Shown: positions 1-8,807 of the stretch, piece by piece
Position numbering within the stretch: the first letter of the stretch is position 1
How the letters are laid out: each line of letters begins with the position of its first letter
Origin: Deltaproteobacteria bacterium
GTDB taxonomy: Bacteria; Desulfobacterota; DSM-4660; Desulfatiglandales; HGW-15
Length of the DNA stretch: 42,400 nucleotides
NCBI GenBank assembly: GCA_019310525.1
Contig: JAFDEE010000017.1
Coordinates: forward strand, 1-42,400
Direction: 5' to 3'
The notes under the pieces: model-generated
What the model saw: only the letters and a program-made list of their open reading frames with translations
Database searches by the model: none
What the model was told of the DNA's origin: nothing
Translations under genes and position numbers: made by a program

Positions 1-162
1 TCGCCCCCCATACGGGGGCGTGGATTGAAACCAGTGGATCGAGTTTGATTTGCCTGGCTTGGCAGTCGCCCCCCATACGGGGGCGTGGATTGAAACACCC
101 CGCATGTAAAGGAGGCCCTGGCCTACCCCGGTCGCCCCCCATACGGGGGCGTGGATTGAAGC
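1..162 (+). CRISPR. Leader-distal end of a type I-C CRISPR array (3 repeats, 2 spacers)
   Basis: Three copies of a 32-bp repeat lie at 1-31 (first base cut off by the window edge), 65-96 and 131-162. They begin GTCGCCCCCC, carry a C-run/G-run hairpin and end GTGGATTGAAAC, the typical form of type I-C repeats. Spacers are 32-64 (33 nt) and 97-130 (34 nt). The last repeat has an A-to-G change near its 3' end (position 161). A degenerate final repeat marks the leader-distal end, so the array is probably transcribed on the plus strand from a leader to the left of the window. No cas gene is in the window. The subtype comes from repeat sequence only. Confidence 0.93.
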
Positions 163-518
163 TTACGGAAAGAAGAAGAGCTCCCGGCCTCCGCTCAGGC
201 CGTAGCGCCCGGCACCGGTTAACGGGAGCGGCCGACCGGCACCATTGATGGTCAATAATTACGCAATTAGAAAGGAAAATCAAGTGGCGGATGCTGCTAT
301 AAAGGTAAAAACAAAAGACAAGGAGATTAAAGGAGGCCCTGCTGGAAACTCTACTCTCCCGCGACCCTGACGAACAGAAAGGGCCACAAAGTGCTCATAC
401 GGCAAAGGCTCACAGGGGGTCTCACGGGCAGCATAAACGGAAGGGCCGAAAAGGACAGCCCCTTCGTACCAGGCCGTGGATCAAGGCCTCTCCCCGTCTC
501 CAGCCTCTAGTTTCTAGT
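163..518. other. Intergenic region after the CRISPR array; hairpin-rich, no gene seen
   Basis: I see no credible gene between the last repeat and the 3' end of the minus-strand zinc-ribbon gene. The first part is strongly structured. CGGCCT at 185-190 pairs with AGGCCG at 197-202, and GCTCCCG at 180-186 could alternatively pair with CGGGAGC at 223-229. There is no clear T-run after either stem, so this is not a standard intrinsic terminator. The remainder looks like unremarkable non-coding sequence. Confidence 0.5.
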
Positions 519-1754
519 TTATAGGTGCCGTGCAAAGGCCAGCAGGTTCCGGTTGATCCGGAGACGGTAATCGGACTGATACAACTCGTTCCCTCTGCGG
601 CGAAACGGGATGTAGACCAACAGGTAGCTCTGGGGGATTATTTGGATCCCGGAAAGCATCGGATACATAGTTTTCGCGGGTTTCAAGAAATCCGCAAGGG
701 TCATCTTCAAACCTTCCACCGCCTCCCGGATGGAAAGCGTTACGGGGTGGAGACGGCCCTCAGGAAACCCGGAGGAAAATTTTTCCCGAGGCTGACCGAG
801 CGTGAGGTGGGAGGAAAATCGAAGCAGGTCCAGAGGCCTTACCTTGAAGGCCGGGAACCAGAACCGGAAGGGAATCTCCGCCCATTCGGGCCGAGGGGCC
901 TTGGGAAGGTTGGCCGCCTTTACCAGATCTGCATATGAAGCAAGCTGAATTCCCCTGACTTCAGCGTTGATACGGTAAAAGGGAAGATAGGAGACCTCCC
1001 CTCCTTCCACGGGGAGATGAACGGCCTTCACCCCTTGAAACGTTCCTTTGCCTGCCTGCCAGGCTGATTTGCAGTTTCGGCACACCAGGATCAGGGAGTC
1101 CCGATCTCCTTCCAGATCCCAGCCACAGACCGGACAGAGGGCTGGAACAAACCGAATCCGCCATCCGGGAGGCGGCCCCTTCAACAATTCCTTGTCAAAA
1201 TCCTCAGGCGGATCTTGTACCAAAGGCCGATTCAGGACCCCGTCATAGATCCGGGAATCGACATAGAAAGGGGCATAGATCTGGCTCAGGCTTTCGCCGA
1301 TAAAGCTCTGGAGAAAAAGGGGGGTTGGGAGGGATTCCCTGGTCTGTCGCTCTATGAAATCGATGAAATCCTCGTGGGACAGACGGGATTTCAGGAAAAC
1401 ACCTCCTGTATCGGAGGCAAGGAACCGGAGTTTAAGGGTCTGGGTCCTGAGCCCGAGGGAGGGGGGAAAGAAGGGGCTCGGCAGGGCAAGACGGCTGATA
1501 TCAATGATTCGGTGACGAATCCCTTCATTGAGGCAGGAAAAGGCCATGCCCTTGAACCGCCAGTACGGCACGTAGAGCAATTCCTTTCCCTCCGGGACCC
1601 TGTGTGGAAGCACATAGCGGAACACGTCCCGGCTCACCAGGAAAGATTTGACCCGGCAAAACCCGCAGGTCAGGAGGCGGTCCGTCTCCTGGAGGATGAC
1701 CGGAGCCCCGCACTGGGGGCATTGATGTTCGATCTGGAATCCAGTTGGGTTCAT
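519..1754 (-). CDS. Zinc-ribbon protein of unknown function, partner of the SPFH protein
   Basis: A 411-residue protein with two separate zinc ribbons. The first is near the N-terminus (CPQC at about 12-15, CGFC at about 30-33). The second is in the middle (CPVC at about 207-210, CRNC at about 225-228). The rest is a mixed alpha/beta sequence without signal peptide or membrane segment, and I recognise no enzymatic motif. It lies 78 bp downstream of the SPFH gene on the same strand, so the two are probably co-transcribed. No strong ribosome binding site precedes the ATG at 1754, so the start is only moderately sure. Function unknown; a cytosolic partner of the SPFH assembly is an inference from position and shared zinc ribbons. 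Confidence 0.8.
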   Translation of the reverse strand: MNPTGFQIEHQCPQCGAPVILQETDRLLTCGFCRVKSFLVSRDVFRYVLPHRVPEGKELLYVPYWRFKGMAFSCLNEGIRHRIIDISRLALPSPFFPPSLGLRTQTLKLRFLASDTGGVFLKSRLSHEDFIDFIERQTRESLPTPLFLQSFIGESLSQIYAPFYVDSRIYDGVLNRPLVQDPPEDFDKELLKGPPPGWRIRFVPALCPVCGWDLEGDRDSLILVCRNCKSAWQAGKGTFQGVKAVHLPVEGGEVSYLPFYRINAEVRGIQLASYADLVKAANLPKAPRPEWAEIPFRFWFPAFKVRPLDLLRFSSHLTLGQPREKFSSGFPEGRLHPVTLSIREAVEGLKMTLADFLKPAKTMYPMLSGIQIIPQSYLLVYIPFRRRGNELYQSDYRLRINRNLLAFARHL

Positions 1755-1832
1755 ACGGGTCAGGAAGAGTCACGCCCGGCCTTTTGGTCCCGGCCAAGAA
1801 TGCCCGAAGACAAAGACGGGCCACCGTGAGGG

Positions 1833-2966
1833 TTACAGCCTCTCTCCGCACTGGTTGCAGAAATGGGCACCCCTCAGGTTTTCGCTCCCGCACTTGGGGC
1901 AATTAACGGTGCCCGGCGTGTCTTCGACCGGCTTGCCGCAGCGGGGGCAGAACCTGGCGTTCGGAGTCAGGTTCTTCCCGCAACTCGCGCACTTTTTGAA
2001 GACCAGGAGCTGGTGCCCGCAACTGGGGCAGAATCTGGCATCCACGGGAACGGGATGCTTGCAATCGGGGCAAAGAGAGCCAGGTGTTTCATCGCCGCCG
2101 TTCGGGGTGTGCGGTCTGGCCCCGGCAAAGTACTGGGCGAACATGGCCGGCATCATGAGGCCCATGCCCAGACCCATGCCCTGGCCGGATTCACTCCCCG
2201 CTTCCGAGGCCTTCTCCATGGCCATGGCCGCCTTCATCTGCATGAGCTTGTTCATGTCCTTGAAAACCCCCATGCGGGCCCGGTCGTCGATGGCCGCCTG
2301 CACTTCCGGAGGAGGGGTAATGGCGTTCACATACAGGCCGCTCAAGGCCAGCCCGAAGCGGCTGAAATCCTCTTGAAGTCGCTTGGCGAGGCCTTCGGAC
2401 AACTCATCATACTTGGCGGGAAGATCGAGGATGGAATCCATGGTCTCCCCCATGTAATCGTTGAATCGCGAGACGATCACCCGGTTCAGGTATCCCTCGA
2501 CGGCCTCCGTGCTCATCATGCCCTGGGTCCCCACCAGGCTGTTTATGAAGAGAACGGGCTGTACCACCTGGACGTTGAAGACACCAAAGGCCCGCAACCG
2601 GATCAGACCCAACTCCGAGTCTTTGAAGGCCACGGGATCCCGCGTACCCCACTTGAGATTGGTGAAGATCTTCAGGTTGACGAAATAGACCTCAGCCCTC
2701 AGGGGGCTTGAAAGTCCCCAGGGGATACTGGCGATCTTGGTAAGTATCGGGATGTTTGCCGTCTTGAGGGTATGCCGGCCCGGCCCGAAGGCCTCAACGG
2801 CCCTTCCCTGGTAGAAAAAGACCCCGGCCTGGCTCTCCCGGACGGTCAATTGGGCCCCGTATTTGATCTCTCCGGAACCTCCCTCAGGTATCCGGTGAAC
2901 CAGTTCCCTGCCCGTCTCGTCGAACCACTCAATAACCTCCAGAAAGACCACGTTGTTTGTTCCCAT
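1833..2966 (-). CDS. SPFH-domain protein with C-terminal zinc ribbons (YdjI/virion-core-like)
   Basis: About 377 residues. The N-terminal two-thirds resembles the SPFH (band-7-like) family often annotated as virion core protein or YdjI-like. A Met/Gly-rich linker follows. The tail carries a run of CxxC pairs (CPDC, CPSC, CASC, CPRC, CPKC, CNQC) that make three zinc ribbons. No N-terminal membrane anchor is visible, unlike stomatins or flotillins. An upstream in-frame GTG would add eight residues. I chose the ATG at 2966 because GGAGGG lies about 5 nt before it. It is first in a two-gene minus-strand unit. Relatives form membrane-associated oligomers; the role here is not known. Confidence 0.85.
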   Translation of the reverse strand: MGTNNVVFLEVIEWFDETGRELVHRIPEGGSGEIKYGAQLTVRESQAGVFFYQGRAVEAFGPGRHTLKTANIPILTKIASIPWGLSSPLRAEVYFVNLKIFTNLKWGTRDPVAFKDSELGLIRLRAFGVFNVQVVQPVLFINSLVGTQGMMSTEAVEGYLNRVIVSRFNDYMGETMDSILDLPAKYDELSEGLAKRLQEDFSRFGLALSGLYVNAITPPPEVQAAIDDRARMGVFKDMNKLMQMKAAMAMEKASEAGSESGQGMGLGMGLMMPAMFAQYFAGARPHTPNGGDETPGSLCPDCKHPVPVDARFCPSCGHQLLVFKKCASCGKNLTPNARFCPRCGKPVEDTPGTVNCPKCGSENLRGAHFCNQCGERL

Positions 2967-3258
2967 GCCGGCCCTCCATTGTTTTTGCACCGATTATTTC
3001 CCATATCTATCGGAAAAGATGACCTTCAACGTTAATCCCCATAGTGAAGGTGTCGAGCGATGGAACCTGTTTTATGTATGCACCCTGAATCCTCTGCCCC
3101 TCGAACTCGTCAAATCGAGGAATTCACAATGATGTCTTTGGCTGAAGGCAGGGATTTTCTTCCGATCCCTTGAGCGGCACGGCAAATAGCCGGTTGATTT
3201 GCCTGGGACCTTCGTTTACCATTGAATCCTGGTGGGGGAAATTGATGGAGAGTCCTGA
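2967..3258. other. Divergent intergenic region between the SPFH and DUF364 genes
   Basis: About 290 bp separates two divergently transcribed genes and must hold both promoters. I could not identify a convincing -35/-10 pair for either. A GGAGAG sequence about 6 nt before the ATG at 3259 is a reasonable ribosome binding site for the plus-strand gene. No RNA gene or repeat is seen. Confidence 0.4.
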
Positions 3259-4023
3259 ATGAATATTTACAAGCGGATAAAGGATTCCCTCGTTCACGAG
3301 GCGGACAAGATCCGTGTAGATGAGGTCCGCATCGGACTGGGGTATACGGCTGTTTTGCTTGAGGACGGCCGCGCCGGCGTGGCCCTGACCTTTCATGAAG
3401 GGCCGAGAAGGGGATGCACGGTATTCAAGGGACATTATCCTCTAGCCGGCGGGAGTGCCTCAGAACTGCTCGACTTTTTAGACTCGGGGGACACGGTGGA
3501 AGCGGCGGTTGGCCTGGCCACCGCCAATGCCCTGAGTAATACTCCGAAGGAGAATCTCCACGAAGGAGATATCCTGGAAATTCTTCCCCTCCGTTCCGAT
3601 GACCAGGTCGGGATGGTGGGCTTTTTCGCCCCCATCCTTCCAAAACTCAAAAAGAGGACATCCTCCATCTTCATTTTCGAGAAGATCCCGGAGAAGCAGG
3701 GAGACATTTTACCCGAACAGGAGGCCTACCGGTTGCTTCCTCGATGCCAGGTGGCGTTGATCACTTCCACCACCCTCCTCAATCATACTCTCGAACGCCT
3801 CCTTGAGGCCGCCTCCCCCTGCCGCGAGGTGGTCCTCCTCGGTGCCTCTACACCTTTGCTTCCGGAGACCTTCCGGGAGACGCCCGTCACCCGACTCTCC
3901 GGAGTCATCGTGACCAACCCCGGGGAAATCCTCAGGATCGTGAGCGAAGGGCGCGGCATGCGTTACTTCAAGGGCCATGTAAAAAAGGTGAACCTGGATT
4001 TGAAGAGACAAGAGGCATATTGA
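3259..4023 (+). CDS. DUF364 (putative heavy-metal chelation) domain protein with DUF4213-like N-terminus
   Basis: A 254-residue soluble protein that fits the DUF4213/DUF364 family by its overall pattern. An N-terminal enolase-N-like part contains an ALSNTP stretch near residue 92. A C-terminal Rossmann-like half contains the characteristic TSTTLLNHTLERLL segment (about 172-185) and a VVLLGAST strand soon after. Family members occur in anaerobes and are proposed to bind metals or a corrin-like ligand; no biochemical role is firmly established. It is followed 100 bp later by the phosphatidyltransferase gene. The family assignment is fairly sure, the function is not. Confidence 0.82.
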   Translation: MNIYKRIKDSLVHEADKIRVDEVRIGLGYTAVLLEDGRAGVALTFHEGPRRGCTVFKGHYPLAGGSASELLDFLDSGDTVEAAVGLATANALSNTPKENLHEGDILEILPLRSDDQVGMVGFFAPILPKLKKRTSSIFIFEKIPEKQGDILPEQEAYRLLPRCQVALITSTTLLNHTLERLLEAASPCREVVLLGASTPLLPETFRETPVTRLSGVIVTNPGEILRIVSEGRGMRYFKGHVKKVNLDLKRQEAY

Positions 4024-4123
4024 CCTCCGGTTGAATCCTTTCACCTTGAACAGCGTTTTTGACAGGAAGGCACCTCTTTGGTATCTTCACATCCTACATT
4101 TGCGGGAGGCCGAAAAGGACAGA

Positions 4124-4795
4124 ATGGCGCAATTCGTCTTCATCAATGACAGAAACAGGGAAAGGTACCTGAAAATCATCGCACCCGCCGGGAAATTCCT
4201 GGCCCGTATGGGGATTCACCCCAATGTCCTTTCCTTTGCAGGCCTCGTGTTCAGTGCCCTTGCAGGGCTCCTGTACAGTACGGGCGCTTTCTTCTGGGCG
4301 GCCTGGGTGGTTGTCCTTGCGGGTGTTTGCGACAGCCTGGACGGCCTCATCGCCAGGCAGACCCAAAAGACCAGCACGTTTGGGGCCTTTTTTGACAGCA
4401 CCCTGGACCGATACGGGGACATGTTCCTTTTGCTGGGCCTGGCTTACCACTTTGCCGGAGGCATTCCCTTCTTCTTCCCAGGGATGCCCCGGGTATTGGG
4501 AGGGGAGGCCAGCCCCTGGACGGTCATGGTCATCTTCCTGGCCCTTACGGGGTCCTTCATGGTAAGCTACGCCAGGGCCCGAGCCGAGGGACTGGGAATC
4601 CCATGTAAAGAAGGGATGATGCAGAGACCGGAAAGGATCACCCTCCTGATCATAGGATCCCTCCTTGGCGCCATCCCCCAAGTCGGTCCCTGGTTGCTCA
4701 AATTCGTGCTGCTGCTCCTGGCCGTTTCAACCAACCTGACAGCCGTTTACCGCATCATCCACGTGAGGAATCGTATCCTTAAAGGAAACCCCTGA
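4124..4795 (+). CDS. CDP-alcohol phosphatidyltransferase, integral membrane
   Basis: About 223 residues. It carries the complete family signature DxxDGxxARx8GxxxDxxxD, seen as DSLDGLIAR followed by GAFFDSTLD (about residues 70-95). These Asp residues bind the catalytic divalent metal for transfer of a phosphatidyl group from a CDP-lipid to an alcohol. Several hydrophobic helices follow, as expected. The long open frame begins at a TTG at 4031, but the family-like protein starts at the ATG at 4124, which has AAAAGGAC just upstream. The acceptor alcohol (glycerol phosphate, inositol phosphate or other) cannot be told from sequence. The Nudix gene begins 2 bp after its stop, so the two are probably co-translated. 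Confidence 0.9.
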   Translation: MAQFVFINDRNRERYLKIIAPAGKFLARMGIHPNVLSFAGLVFSALAGLLYSTGAFFWAAWVVVLAGVCDSLDGLIARQTQKTSTFGAFFDSTLDRYGDMFLLLGLAYHFAGGIPFFFPGMPRVLGGEASPWTVMVIFLALTGSFMVSYARARAEGLGIPCKEGMMQRPERITLLIIGSLLGAIPQVGPWLLKFVLLLLAVSTNLTAVYRIIHVRNRILKGNP

Positions 4796-4797
4796 AC

Positions 4798-5244
4798 ATG
4801 AAAGAACAGATCCTGTGTCCCCACTGCGGAAAAGTGGTGGAAAGATACCGCAATCCGGTTCCCACCGTCGACATCATCATCGAGGTGGAGGGAGGGATAG
4901 TCCTCGTGGAACGGAAAAACCCGCCCCATGGTTGGGCCCTTCCCGGCGGGTTCGTGGATTACGGGGAAAGCTGTGAGGCGGCTGCGGTCCGGGAGGCCAG
5001 AGAGGAGACCTCCCTGGAGGTGCAACTCGTATACCAACTCGGAACTTATTCTGATCCAGCCAGGGATCCCCGCCACCACACCATCACCACCGTTTTTGTG
5101 GCCAGGGCCGATGGACGGCCCGTTGCCCGGGATGACGCGGCCGGCACCGGGGTATTCACCCGAGACACCATCCCTGGGCCCCTCGCCTTTGATCACGAAA
5201 GGATTCTTCAGGACTATTTCAAGGCATGTCCATCCAGAAAATAA
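4798..5244 (+). CDS. Nudix hydrolase with N-terminal zinc-ribbon-like CxxC
   Basis: A 148-residue protein with a Nudix box at about residues 51-73 ([12 protein letters not shown], then REAREETSL). The metal-binding REAREE core is intact; the usual Gly near the end of the motif is Ser. Such enzymes cleave nucleoside diphosphates linked to another group; ADP-ribose or NADH-type substrates are common, but the substrate here is unknown. A CPHC at residues 7-10 resembles the half zinc ribbon seen in some NADH-pyrophosphatase-like relatives, without a second pair. It begins 2 bp after the phosphatidyltransferase stop, and its 3' end overlaps the AsmA-like gene by 19 bp. Confidence 0.9.
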   Translation: MKEQILCPHCGKVVERYRNPVPTVDIIIEVEGGIVLVERKNPPHGWALPGGFVDYGESCEAAAVREAREETSLEVQLVYQLGTYSDPARDPRHHTITTVFVARADGRPVARDDAAGTGVFTRDTIPGPLAFDHERILQDYFKACPSRK

Positions 5245-8200
5245 AACGGATCATCAAAACCGGCCTGCTACTTTTCCTGCTATTCCTCTCCTGTATCCTC
5301 TTCTTAAACCTCCTTGTCCAGCGGCCCGGGTTTCAGGCCTATTTTATAAAAAAGCTTTCGGAAACCGCCCCCTTCACGATCCGCACCTCCAGGATCGAAA
5401 TGAACTTTTGGAAGGGTTTCGGACTCCTGGTCCACGACCTTGAGGCCCGATCAAAAAGCGGCCTGGGGTCCATCCGGGCCCCCAGAGTCAGGATCATCAT
5501 GGACCTGGGCCGGCTCCTCAAAGGAGATATAACACCCGCCGGAGTTCACCTGGAGCGTCCCGTTATATACCTTGACCTCCAGGCCCCGAAGGGCAAGAAA
5601 TCTTCCCTTGCCCCTCCCTCGCCTTCTGTCGGCCTTACCGTTGCCTGGCCCAGGGGCCTTAAAACCCTGTCGGTCAGTGATGCTGAAATCCACTTTAAAC
5701 AGAGCCCCTTCACACTCACCCATCTCCAGGGCCACGCATCCATGGAAGACCCGTCCTTCCCGGCCCGGATCAAAACAGGAGGACACAGTGACCTGGAACA
5801 GAATGGCAGGAAGGCCCGTATCCGATGGAAAGGTGAAATCACACAAAATCCGAACAAGCCGACCCGCCCGGAGATCCAACTGAGCGTCAGCGCCGAGAAG
5901 ATCCCGTTACCCTGGATTCCTCATCCAAAGAAACTCTCCTTGAAGGACGGCCGCGCGGGAGTAAAAGCCGAGTTGAGATTCCGCCCGGATGGGTCCCTCT
6001 CGGTTAAGGGGCAGGCGTTCCTGGAAAGGCCCCGCTTCGACCTCCTCAGTGGAAGTGACTCCAAGACCTACCTATTCCCCCGGGTCTCCCTGGACTTTCG
6101 TTCCGTCATCATGGGATCCAAGATCACGGTTCCCGATATTAAGCTGGAGATCGGGGGGACATCCTTTTCCCTGAATCTCGAATTAGACCTCGAAAACCCG
6201 CAGGACCCCTCCATACTGCTTGAAGCCGAAAGCGCCCCGATGGATCTTTCTGTTTCCAAGATCTTGTACCCCTCTCCCTTGCTGCCCGGATGGATCCAAA
6301 CCCATCTCTTCCCCATGCTGAAGGATGGAAAGGTCCAGCTCGCCCGGTTGGCGCTAAAGGGCCCTATCTCCCGGCTCGGGCACTTGGGGACCCCGGCCGA
6401 TTCCGAGGCCTTCTCCCTTCGATTGCTTTGCCGGGATTTCAAGGTTTCCGGCAAGGAAACGACCGTCCCCTTTGAAAATGTCTCCGCGGATGTAATTTAC
6501 GAGAAGGGGGATTTCCGGATTTCCCGATTGAAGGCCACCTTCGGGAAATCCGTCATCCGGGAGGCCGCTCTCCTTGTTCGAAGGGTAACCGACAAAAACC
6601 CGGCCTATGATGTGCACATTGACGGCACCTTTGATCTTCCAGGGCTCATGGACCTTAAAGGCCTGTCCGTGCTGGGGTCCGAGATCCCCGGGAACCTCGA
6701 CCGGCTGGGTATAAGGGCGGGCCGGGTGGAGTGCCGCGCTGATTTCCGTTATGAGAAGGGTTGGCCCTACCCCCGGCCGGCGAAAGGAGAGTTCGTTTTC
6801 AGGGACGTCCTGATCCGTCAGGAACGCCTGGGGCTCCCCCTGAGCCTCGACATGATCTCCTTTTCTCTTGGCGGAGATGGCGAGAATCGTTTCAAGGGCT
6901 CCGGCTCCCTGGGAAAAACCACCTTCCACGCCTTGGGACTTCTCGGGGGTGCGGCCGATGGCTTTCCTTTGCAGTGGGCCAACCTCTCGGCCGAGGTCGA
7001 TACCGGAGAAGTGCTTCCCCTCTTGTTTTCCCAACCCAACCCGCCCCTCACTTTCAGCCGGCCTGTATCCTGCCGATGGATCCTTGAACGCGACAGGGGC
7101 GGTTGGTCCTGCAATGGTAAAATCGCCCTAGAGGGCATGCGCATCAAGATCGGGGAATTGATCCTGGATCCCCCTGAAAAGGAAGGGGAAATTTCCGTTG
7201 ACCTGAACTCCAGGCCCGGGGGTTGGATTGAGCTGAAATCCCTCCGTTACACCCCGGGACAATCCTCCCTGACCTTTTCAGGAAACTATAACACCCGTAC
7301 CCGGGAGCTTTCTCCCATTCGGGCGGTCTTTCCCCGTCTCTCCCTTGCCGAAGCGGGGCTCAGGTACGGCCCGGGGCGAGACATGATCCGGGGAATCCTG
7401 AAGGGGTCCCTGGAGATCCGTTTCCGTCCCGGGCAATTTTCACTTGAGGAAATTTACGGAGAGATCCGAGGAATGGATCTCTCCTTTCCCGCTCCCTGGG
7501 CTTCCTCCTCCGTAAAAGACTGCAGCTTTGAAGGGGGCTTTTCCGGGAAAAAAATAACCTTGAACTCAGGGACCATAAGGATCGGAAACAGATCTTTTTC
7601 CGTCCGCGGTGCTCTTACGGGCTGGAAGGGTCTTCAGGGAGAACTCACCATCCATTCCGACTTCCTGGATACGGCCGATTTTTCCCCTCCCAAGGATAGC
7701 CGGCCGGGTACGACTCCGGACACTCAGCCCGGCGATTTCCTGGGAAGAACGGACATCCGAATGGAGATCACCGTGAACCGCGGCCGGTGGAAGTCCTTGG
7801 ACTGGGGGCCTCTCAAAGCCACACTCTGCTACCAGGGCGGTGACCTGTATCTGCGCCGCGCCCGCCTCAGACTCCCCCATGGACTCCTTGACGCCACCGG
7901 GCGATACTGGAGGGGAGCGAGGCCGGAGATACTACTTTCGACCCATATCCAGCTAAAAGATCAACCCCTGAAAACCCTTCTTACCAGCCTGGGTATCCGG
8001 GACACCCAGATCGAGGGCGACCTTACCTTCCGGGCACTTCTGAGCTTTAAGGGAAGATCCAGGGAAGAATTCATATCCAGCCTTGAAGGGGGCGGCGACT
8101 TCCTGCTAGAGAAGGGAGTAATCCGGAAATCCAACGTGCTCATCAAGGTTCTGAATCTCCTGAGCATTCAGAAAATCTTCAAAAAAAGGCCTCCTGATCT

Positions 8201-8618
8201 CTCAAAAGAAGGTTTCTACTACGAGAGCATCCGGGCCAATGCGGTCCTCAACAAGGGTATCCTCCACACCCGGGACCTCCTCATGAAGAGTCCGGTAATG
8301 AACGCGGTCGCCACCGGGGACCTGAATCTGGCCCGAAGGACCTTTGACCTGGAAATGGGGATAAGACCCTTGGAGACCGTGGACACCGTGGTAAGCAAGA
8401 TCCCTCTCCTGGGCTACATCGTTACGGGGCCCGACAAATCCTTCCTGACATACTTTTTCAAGGTCAGGGGCCCCTGGAAAGACCCCCGGGTTGAATATCT
8501 GCCTTTCAAACACATGGGGAAAGGGGTCGCAGATGCATTCAAACGCCTGTTTTCCACACCCGGGCGCATTTACAAGGATCTTTCAGGTGAAGGAAACGGC
8601 TCCGGGAAAGGCGAATAA
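5226..8618 (+). CDS. AsmA-family envelope protein
   Basis: 1130 residues. A short basic N-terminus precedes one hydrophobic helix (about residues 11-31), predicted to anchor the protein in the inner membrane with the bulk in the periplasm. The body is long, beta-rich and repetitive. The C-terminal ~200 residues (from about residue 915) match the AsmA-like C-terminal domain, with a pattern around [16 protein letters not shown] and the later [20 protein letters not shown]. AsmA/TamB/YhdP relatives form hydrophobic grooves that carry phospholipids between membranes. That role fits its place behind a phosphatidyltransferase, but it is inference. The start overlaps the end of the Nudix gene, which suggests translational coupling. 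Confidence 0.87.
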   Translation: MSIQKIKRIIKTGLLLFLLFLSCILFLNLLVQRPGFQAYFIKKLSETAPFTIRTSRIEMNFWKGFGLLVHDLEARSKSGLGSIRAPRVRIIMDLGRLLKGDITPAGVHLERPVIYLDLQAPKGKKSSLAPPSPSVGLTVAWPRGLKTLSVSDAEIHFKQSPFTLTHLQGHASMEDPSFPARIKTGGHSDLEQNGRKARIRWKGEITQNPNKPTRPEIQLSVSAEKIPLPWIPHPKKLSLKDGRAGVKAELRFRPDGSLSVKGQAFLERPRFDLLSGSDSKTYLFPRVSLDFRSVIMGSKITVPDIKLEIGGTSFSLNLELDLENPQDPSILLEAESAPMDLSVSKILYPSPLLPGWIQTHLFPMLKDGKVQLARLALKGPISRLGHLGTPADSEAFSLRLLCRDFKVSGKETTVPFENVSADVIYEKGDFRISRLKATFGKSVIREAALLVRRVTDKNPAYDVHIDGTFDLPGLMDLKGLSVLGSEIPGNLDRLGIRAGRVECRADFRYEKGWPYPRPAKGEFVFRDVLIRQERLGLPLSLDMISFSLGGDGENRFKGSGSLGKTTFHALGLLGGAADGFPLQWANLSAEVDTGEVLPLLFSQPNPPLTFSRPVSCRWILERDRGGWSCNGKIALEGMRIKIGELILDPPEKEGEISVDLNSRPGGWIELKSLRYTPGQSSLTFSGNYNTRTRELSPIRAVFPRLSLAEAGLRYGPGRDMIRGILKGSLEIRFRPGQFSLEEIYGEIRGMDLSFPAPWASSSVKDCSFEGGFSGKKITLNSGTIRIGNRSFSVRGALTGWKGLQGELTIHSDFLDTADFSPPKDSRPGTTPDTQPGDFLGRTDIRMEITVNRGRWKSLDWGPLKATLCYQGGDLYLRRARLRLPHGLLDATGRYWRGARPEILLSTHIQLKDQPLKTLLTSLGIRDTQIEGDLTFRALLSFKGRSREEFISSLEGGGDFLLEKGVIRKSNVLIKVLNLLSIQKIFKKRPPDLSKEGFYYESIRANAVLNKGILHTRDLLMKSPVMNAVATGDLNLARRTFDLEMGIRPLETVDTVVSKIPLLGYIVTGPDKSFLTYFFKVRGPWKDPRVEYLPFKHMGKGVADAFKRLFSTPGRIYKDLSGEGNGSGKGE

Positions 8619-8659
8619 AGATGCCGGACAAAACTGGAATCTATATCCCATGGAGGTGC

Positions 8660-8688
8660 TTGATCAGCCCGTGAAACCATGCTACATT
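8660..8688 (+). promoter_or_regulatory. Possible sigma-70 promoter for the carboxyltransferase gene
   Basis: TTGATC (8660-8665) and TACATT (8683-8688) are separated by 17 bp in the 189-bp gap before the carboxyltransferase gene. Each hexamer matches consensus at four of six positions, so this is only a reasonable candidate. Confidence 0.3.
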
Positions 8689-8807
8689 CGCCGCTCAACC
8701 TGGGGTGCGAACCCGGGAAAAAAGACTAACCCCACCAGGACAAAACCGGGGATGACGCCGTTGATAAAGTATTCCCCGGGCCTTGGGGGATGAGAGGGAT
8801 ATTCATC

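Noticed and set aside
45-57. Spacer 1 shares 13 nt (TTGATTTGCCTGG) with 3194-3206; spacer 2 shares 14 nt (TAAAGGAGGCCCTG) with 328-341, hinting at self-targeting.
   Set aside because: The matches cover only the middle of each spacer and miss the 5' seed, and the second includes a common AGGAGG block. Too short to be protospacers.
45-248. Open reading frame running through the CRISPR repeats.
   Set aside because: It translates the repeat units and spacers; it is an artefact of a repetitive array.
1863-2711. Long plus-strand open frame (about 282 codons) opposite the SPFH gene.
   Set aside because: It mirrors the codons of the minus-strand gene, which has clear domain and zinc-ribbon motifs.
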